From Erigeron canadensis (taxonomy: Eukaryota > Streptophyta > Magnoliopsida > Asterales > Asteraceae): a stretch of 64,000 bases of DNA. A model generated the notes under the pieces. The model worked only from the letters and a program-made list of their open reading frames with translations. It was not told the DNA's origin and ran no database searches. The translations under genes and the position numbers were made by a program. How positions within the stretch are numbered: position 1 is the first letter of the stretch; each line of letters begins with the position of its first letter. The stretch lies in the NCBI RefSeq assembly GCF_010389155.1, contig NC_057761.1:16866501-16930500 (forward strand), read 5' to 3'. Shown piece by piece: positions 58,803 through 64,000 of the stretch.

Positions 58803-59058
58803 CTCCATCCGTTCCACTAGAAGTGTCACATTTTGAATATTTAAAGTCTTTGTTTTTAACTTTGACTTTAAATATATTTTTTTGTGTTATATAATTGTTG
58901 ATGAAATTTATACCAAATGAAAATATATCTAAAACTCAATCAATTCATGTAACTTTCATCAACTAGTATATAACACAAACAAAAATAATTAAGGTCAAAG
59001 TTGATAAATAAAGAATTTGAATATTCAAAACAAGACACTTCTAATGGGACGGAGGGAG
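58803..59058. mobile_element. Stowaway MITE
   Basis: 256 bp bounded by CTCCATCCGTTCC and its inverted partner GGGACGGAGGGAG, with TA on both sides (58801-58802 and 59059-59060). This is the canonical Tc1/mariner-derived Stowaway terminus. Confidence 0.93.
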
Positions 59059-59262
59059 TAACAATAATCTCTTATATAAAGACTACAATAACTACTAGTT
59101 GGAATCAAGATCTAACGGTATTATGTAAATTATGTAAATAATAAAAATAACAAAAAACTGCTTTCTATGTAAATAATAACAAAAAACTGGTTTCCTTATT
59201 TTTTAAACCTGTTCAACAATATATTTTTCAAAAACGGTTTGTATAGAGGGTTTCTATTTAAA

Positions 59263-59276
59263 TTTTTGTAGTAGTG
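59263..59276 (-). other. CACTA terminal inverted repeat
   Basis: TTTTTGTAGTAGTG; its complement is the CACTACTACAAAAA start of plant En/Spm elements. 59277-59713 beyond it holds nothing recognised. Confidence 0.7.
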
Positions 59277-59713
59277 TGTTTATATAGAAATCTCAATTTA
59301 ATAATCTATGTTAACTTGATTTTTTGTGGCCGGCATCCCATTCATCTGTCATAGGTGTTACACGTCAATTTATAGATTTGAACCATAGGCCTAGATAGAG
59401 ACGAAGACTCTTATAAAACCTTTAAATCGTTACATCACTATATATATTGAAATATCATTGGATACATGCAATATACATAACATACAGATACATACGACAA
59501 TAAGAGGTATATATCACCAATGGCATCCAAATTTTGTCTTGGTGGTTTCCTCGATGAATATATTAAGTTAACATCTTCTCATAATAGATCTGCTAGACAT
59601 TGTCCATATCGTAGTGTCGCATAGTTATTGATGTACTAATTACTAGTAATTCTTAAGATTGAACGTGGCATAACATCATGGGACATTCCCAATGTTGCAG
59701 CTGATCACATACA

Positions 59714-59951
59714 TCTATACTTTTATATAAAAATTATAACTCATATATTGAAAGTTTATATAAATGGGACATACGGATTGACCAAAATACCCTTAATGAA
59801 TTAAATCACCATTAACTGTTAATATTAAATTACACAATTAGTCCATTATATTATAAAATATCTCTACCAACCCCTTTAAATAAAATACCAATAGATGCCG
59901 CCATCACCGTCATTGCCGACTCGCCGCCGCATTACGCGGGTACCATGCTCG
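59714..59951. mobile_element. small Helitron-like element 1
   Basis: 238 bp. Starts TCTATACT after an A, ends with a short hairpin CCGCATTACGCGG, nine bases, then CTCG before a T. A-to-T insertion, TC start and a 3' hairpin are Helitron traits, although CTCG departs from the usual CTRR. A second copy with the same ends lies at 62321. Confidence 0.65.
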
Positions 59952-59973
59952 TATTATAAAGATAAAACTATAG

Positions 59974-60040
59974 TAGATGTTGAGGAATAAACAATCGAGG
60001 GTTTTATTGTTGCCGTGATTGTTTATTCCTCCAACATCTA
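59974..60040. other. strong 23-bp-stem hairpin downstream of the BAHD gene
   Basis: Arm 59974-59996 (TAGATGTTGAGGAATAAACA...) pairs with 60017-60040 over 23 bp with one bulged base and a 20-nt loop. Either a tiny foldback or a miRNA-like/terminator-like structure; no evidence decides. Confidence 0.75.
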
Positions 60041-60423
60041 GTATACTTTAAAGTAAAAAGCATGAAGTGTTCAATTTTGGGGAAAAAATTATAGAGGACA
60101 AAAGCAAAAATAATATTTGGAGTATGAAAAATTACAATAAAAAAAAAAGGTATGTTTGGTTTTTAAGACGAGAGTTACGATTATAATATCTACACGAGGT
60201 AACAGATTCTTAATTAGTAAAACTTGATTGTCTGATTCTAAAAAGGTCTCTTATCATTTATTTTCATACCAATTGAGCTAAACTCAATCAACACTTAATT
60301 AGTCAGACAAAAATACCCAAACTTAATTTAGTACGAACGAAGGCATCACCATCACTACTTATTCAAGTACTAACTTAAACAAGTATTGACCATAAATTAC
60401 GATAACAAAATGGATTGATGAGT

Positions 60424-61776
60424 CTAAAGGTATGTTTCTAATGCCTCGTCAAATATACGAACAAAAACTGCCATCTCATTAGTCGAAAGGCAAACACCAA
60501 TCTCCAGATCTTCATTCGATTCTTTGCAGGAGTTCATAGATATCGACCCATTATAATCAATGGAAATTGTTTCGACCTTTTTGGGTTTCCCCCATCCGAA
60601 ATCCATGTCATAAAACTTCAGCTTGGGAGTTCCAGCAACACCGATCATAGTTGTTGGCATTCCATTCTTAAATAGTTCTCCGTAGAATGTTATATCTTTG
60701 AGGATTCCATCATTATCTGTTAGGGTCTTATGTAGGTTTTCTCCAAGCACCTTTGCAGCAGTAATGAACCCTTCTTTTCCAGTTAAAAGAGTCGTCTTCT
60801 CTATTGTCATACATCCCCCAAGACAGTTACCAAAGTAGGCAACAGGGATTGGGGGATCCATTCGTGCCCTACAATCGATCACAAAACCAAATAGTTGTAG
60901 CTCATCGTTGCGTGTTTTGGCTATGCAACTCCATATATAAGCACATGCCACCGTAAAAGATGACACATAAGCTAATGTTGGTAGTTTCTCTGATACTCTC
61001 TTCTTCAACTGATTAAGAACATTTCTGGTCAAAATAAGAGTAGCCCGTTGTATATCAGTTGGGCCTGATAGGATTTGAGGTTGATAATCTTCTTTGAAAG
61101 TTTCGGCCTTGACAAACATTAGATAACTTTCATCTAGTTTTGGGTTTTTAACCACTCTGTCATATAATGGCAACTTGCCGGTACTTAGAAAAGAATCAGT
61201 GTTACCCGATCTAGCAATAGATGTCCACGCGTTCATGAAAGAAAACCGTGTGTTAGCATCACCTAGGCTATGGTGATTTGTCATTCCGATAGAGATGCCA
61301 TGGTTTGGGAAAAATGTCACTTGTACAGAAAAGAGCGGGATCCTAGTATAATCGGATGTTTTAACAGCATCGCCTAGTGGACTTATAAGATGGTAAAACT
61401 TGTCACAGTCCCGGGGATGGTTTGCTGTTAGTTCTTTGAAAGCAAGGTTACATTTAGCGAATGTAACCGCAAGAGAATCACCTTGAACGTAACTAATTTC
61501 TGGTTTTTTAGAAGTCGGGTAAACGACCAAGTTACCTGCAAAGGGATAAAAATATTGAAGAGTGGCTGATAAGGAGTTTTTAAGATCGGGTACGATTGTT
61601 TCAAGGAAATGGGTTTCAGTAACAGAGTGTTCATAGAAAAAAAGATAGTGGACGGGGGGTTGACGTATCCACATGAAGTCGAAGAAACTAAGCGGTAGCA
61701 ACGTGTCGTCAACGGTGGCTGGTGGTGGCCATACTTGGGACTGTTCAACAACAGATAGGATTGGAAGGGAACCCAT
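60424..61776 (-). CDS. BAHD acyltransferase, anthocyanin/flavonoid glucoside malonyltransferase type
   Basis: An intact single-exon ORF of 450 aa, the normal family size. It has the catalytic HHSLGD (H169-xxx-D173) near the middle, YFGNC at 314-318 and the structural DFGWG at 392-396. The N-terminus (VVEQSQVWPPP, LPLSFFD) and FTVACAYIW place it with the clade of phenolic/anthocyanin glucoside malonyltransferases, cytosolic enzymes that move malonyl from malonyl-CoA to a sugar hydroxyl of a flavonoid glucoside. The usual Ala after HH is Ser here (family form often HHAVGD), which leaves the His/Asp pair intact. The acyl donor and acceptor cannot be read from sequence. Chosen start: the first ATG, 75 bp after a TATA box. 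The only intact host gene in the window. Confidence 0.93.
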   Translation of the reverse strand: MGSLPILSVVEQSQVWPPPATVDDTLLPLSFFDFMWIRQPPVHYLFFYEHSVTETHFLETIVPDLKNSLSATLQYFYPFAGNLVVYPTSKKPEISYVQGDSLAVTFAKCNLAFKELTANHPRDCDKFYHLISPLGDAVKTSDYTRIPLFSVQVTFFPNHGISIGMTNHHSLGDANTRFSFMNAWTSIARSGNTDSFLSTGKLPLYDRVVKNPKLDESYLMFVKAETFKEDYQPQILSGPTDIQRATLILTRNVLNQLKKRVSEKLPTLAYVSSFTVACAYIWSCIAKTRNDELQLFGFVIDCRARMDPPIPVAYFGNCLGGCMTIEKTTLLTGKEGFITAAKVLGENLHKTLTDNDGILKDITFYGELFKNGMPTTMIGVAGTPKLKFYDMDFGWGKPKKVETISIDYNGSISMNSCKESNEDLEIGVCLSTNEMAVFVRIFDEALETYL

Positions 61777-61849
61777 CGATCGAATGATTCAGTATTTGAG
61801 GAGCTCTGAGTTTAAGAGGAGATGACCACAGTTTCTAACTTTGAGACCC

Positions 61850-61857
61850 TTTATATA
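61850..61857 (-). promoter_or_regulatory. TATA box of the BAHD gene
   Basis: Minus-strand TATATAAA(GGG) 74-81 bp upstream of the ATG, a normal distance for a short plant 5' UTR. Confidence 0.75.
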
Positions 61858-62320
61858 TCTAAAAGAAATTAGTGGGGGAATAGATATGTAGTACGAGTAG
61901 TAGTTAGACAAAGTGCGTGTTGTCTGCTTGCTATAAACAAAATTAAAATAGGACTTAAATGTAGATAATAAAAAACGCTCAAAAAAATATAGATAATTAA
62001 TAAAGAAATGGGGGTACGTAGAATAATTAATGGAAAATATTATTCATCCTAATAAAATCATCATTTTATATTTTAATTTTGTCAAATGTCATGATCATAA
62101 AATTAAAAAAAATAATAATAAAAAAAAGAATTAAGTTGATTATTTAAGAAAATATATCCTTTCACATAATTAAATTCATATCTTAAATTTGTTTCATGTA
62201 TCTTTATAATAACTTTTATTCCTCTACAATTAATAATTAAAACATATTAATGATCAAAATATTTAATTAAAATGTCATGGAGTGATTTGAATTTGTTGTA
62301 ATTAATACATTTTACATTTA

Positions 62321-62621
62321 TCTATACTGCTTTATAAAATTATTCACTCCTTACAAATAGAAAATGTTACTCAAATGTTACATACGAAATTACTAAGTTG
62401 TCCTTAATAAACACTCACTATGGAAAAAGTTTTTATAAATTACTAAATTTGCCTTTAATAAATTAATTTACACCCAAAATCCTTATTTTAATAATTAACA
62501 TATTAAGCCATAATCTTTTTAAATATTCCACTATCACCTTAAATTAACCTACACCACTTGACACCGCCAATAATACCGTCACCAACGCCACCGCCGCCAC
62601 ATTATGCGGGTAACATGCTCG
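62321..62621. mobile_element. small Helitron-like element 2
   Basis: 301 bp, about 0.55 kb upstream of the BAHD start codon. Starts TCTATACT after an A; ends in a CCGC/GCGG hairpin, GGTAACATGCTCG, then T. Same termini and orientation as 59714-59951, but diverged inside. Confidence 0.65.
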
Positions 62622-63164
62622 TACTAAGTTTATATGTATTAATTTTTTTAACTTAAAACAATTTAATGTACTCAAAGTTAAATATAATTTAATATGGTCA
62701 AAATATTGAAATTCTTAATTAAAAGTATACATCAAAAGGAAAGTGTACTCACAGTCAATACAAAGCGGATGTTAAGCATCTGGTGTAAATGATACCGAAC
62801 TTTTGATCTTTGTTTTAGCTAAAACTTCTGGTCGTGATGAAGACATCACGCATATATATATCTCGTGGCAACTTTTGAAAGATAAAGAAAAGTTAGTTTA
62901 CCTTGCCTCTTTCTTTATGGTTAGAAAATCTAAAAAATATATGACATTAACATAAGAAACTCCTTTGAATCTAGTAGACAAAGGAGAGTAACAACCTATC
63001 TCACTCCACCTAAAGATAAAAACTCATCCAATAGGGACGCCAAGAAAAAGCCAATCGACGACATCATCGAGTGTTTCCGGTTATTTCGGAGAACACATGG
63101 TCTTCAACTTTTTATTGAAGTATACATGACCAAGTCGTGAATTTCAACTTTTTACCATCTTAAG
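62622..63164. other. stretch without recognised gene
   Basis: AT-rich; no domain, LTR end or PPT recognised. Confidence 0.5.
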
Positions 63165-64000
63165 TTATGTAGGAATATCTGGAAAGGCTTCAAAAACTGG
63201 TTCACTGGCATCACTACCAGTGACCTCTTCTTCATTCTGGACAACAACAACTTCAGTGCCAAGTGTTGCTTGTGTTTGTTGTGCACTAGCATCAGTACCA
63301 GACACATTTGTTTCAATCACCTTCTTTCATACTTCAATTTTCCTTTGAAGATCACCGGATTTTTCTTTTGAATTTTTTCCCTTGGAAGCATCTCCAGATT
63401 GAAGATGATTCCACACCTGGTCCAGTTTATGTCTGTCAGCAAAATCAAAGGTTTTGCCAGAAACTAGAGACATAAGATTCACAGTTTTCCTCAATTACAT
63501 CACTTACTTTTTTATATTTCTAAATCCTGAGGAAGCTGTCTTGGTAACTGGTTATTGATCATCTTGATCACCTCAGGCATCAACCCATCTCGAAGATTTC
63601 TGATGATAGATTTAGAAACTTCTTCTGTTATTTTCTTCAGCATATTCCCCCTAAATTTTCTAACAATTTCGTCACTGAGGGTGCTGACAATGGAATTCTG
63701 ATCAAGTGCGACCTTCTTCTCCAGATCATTAATCTTACCAACCAAATTCTGGACCTCATCTGTCAGATTTGCCAAAGGTTTTACAACTTCAGCTTTCAGT
63801 GCAGCCTGAACAGATGTTAACAAATTCTCCTTCAATCCTTGGACTGCGACTTTGATGTTTTCAGAGTTTTTGTTTGTTGCTAGTACCAGTTCATCCAGCT
63901 TCTCAAAGACCATCTTCTCATTTCCAGCAAAAACATCCATTTCTGACTTCATATTATTAGAAATTAAGGACTTGAAGTCATAGACAACTTGAGAAGATGT
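63165..64000 (-). pseudogene. element E: coiled-coil C-terminal part of an env-position-type ORF, runs off the window
   Basis: Open from the window edge to a TAA at 63514-63512. The protein is Lys/Glu/Leu-rich with clear heptads (LTDEVQNLVGKINDLEKKV) and predicts a coiled coil. After the stop, the same and then shifted frames continue in similar composition (ENCESYVSSFWQNL, HKLDQVWNHLQSGDASKG, acidic EVVVVQNEEE) to a stop at 63165. The pattern of coiled coil plus acidic Ser/Thr-rich tail resembles the end of the element C ORF, but I see no firm homology. Assignment is tentative. Confidence 0.5.

Larger units (their letters stand above)
48960..59276. mobile_element. composite CACTA-like element with captured gene exons
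   Basis: The right end is TTTTTGTAGTAGTG (59263-59276), complement of CACTACTACAAAAA, a standard plant CACTA terminus. Subterminal variants of AACCGGTTTCTTT cluster at both flanks: near 48976, 49438, 49481 and 49528 on the left, and near 56858, 56921, 56939, 59183 and 59234 on the right. No transposase is seen. The left terminus was not found, so the start is approximate. Nested inside: a tandem duplication, a MITE with an inserted LTR, RIO2 exons, an RTE LINE and a Stowaway. Confidence 0.65.

Overview
The window is nuclear DNA of a flowering plant. It is AT-rich and dense in nested transposable elements, contains introns with GT/GC..AG borders, and has plant-specific families (Athila-type Ty3 element, Stowaway, CACTA, BAHD acyltransferase). 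The pol-less copia-like elements with large extra 3' ORFs and the anthocyanin-type BAHD gene make a eudicot of the daisy family (Asteraceae) my best guess, but that is inference. I see no tRNA, rRNA or CRISPR.

Layout. 0.6-1.9 kb: 3' fragment of an L1-type LINE (minus). 2.8-11.4 kb: element A (minus), a copia/Sirevirus-like LTR element with a coiled-coil gag-like ORF, a large env-position ORF and no pol. 11.6 kb: a MULE-type MITE with a perfect 9-bp target duplication. 12.1-13.1 kb: gypsy LTR fragment. 13.1-23.0 kb: Athila-type Ty3/gypsy element (minus) with gag, pol, an env-position ORF and its 5' LTR. 23.0-33.8 kb: element C (plus), with copia gag, CCHC knuckles, a protease relic, a long repeat-rich non-coding stretch, an env-position ORF and a 3' LTR, again without integrase or RT. 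33.8-39.3 kb: element B (plus), whose env-position ORF is a clear homologue of that of A. 39.3-45.2 kb: gypsy LTR pieces in both orientations around an integrase/chromodomain relic. 45.4-48.5 kb: 5' part of an L1-type LINE. About 49-59.3 kb: a composite CACTA-like element that carries exons of a RIO2-kinase gene, an internal tandem duplication, a foldback MITE, a 3.9-kb solo LTR nested in that MITE, an RTE LINE and a Stowaway. 59.7-62.6 kb: one intact host gene, a BAHD malonyltransferase, with a small Helitron-like element on each side. 63.2-64 kb: end of another coiled-coil, env-position-type ORF (minus).

The most interesting signal is a set of related elements (A, B, C, perhaps E) that keep a long ORF in the envelope position but have no polymerase. 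Their non-coding parts carry element-specific, reiterated short palindromes. In C, a 96-bp tandem repeat just upstream of the ORF holds a hairpin with compensatory base changes between copies. The unrelated Athila and gypsy LTRs here carry a different GC-rich near-palindrome in pairs spaced about 20 or 30 bp, close to whole helical turns. Every retroelement gene is broken; only the BAHD gene looks functional.
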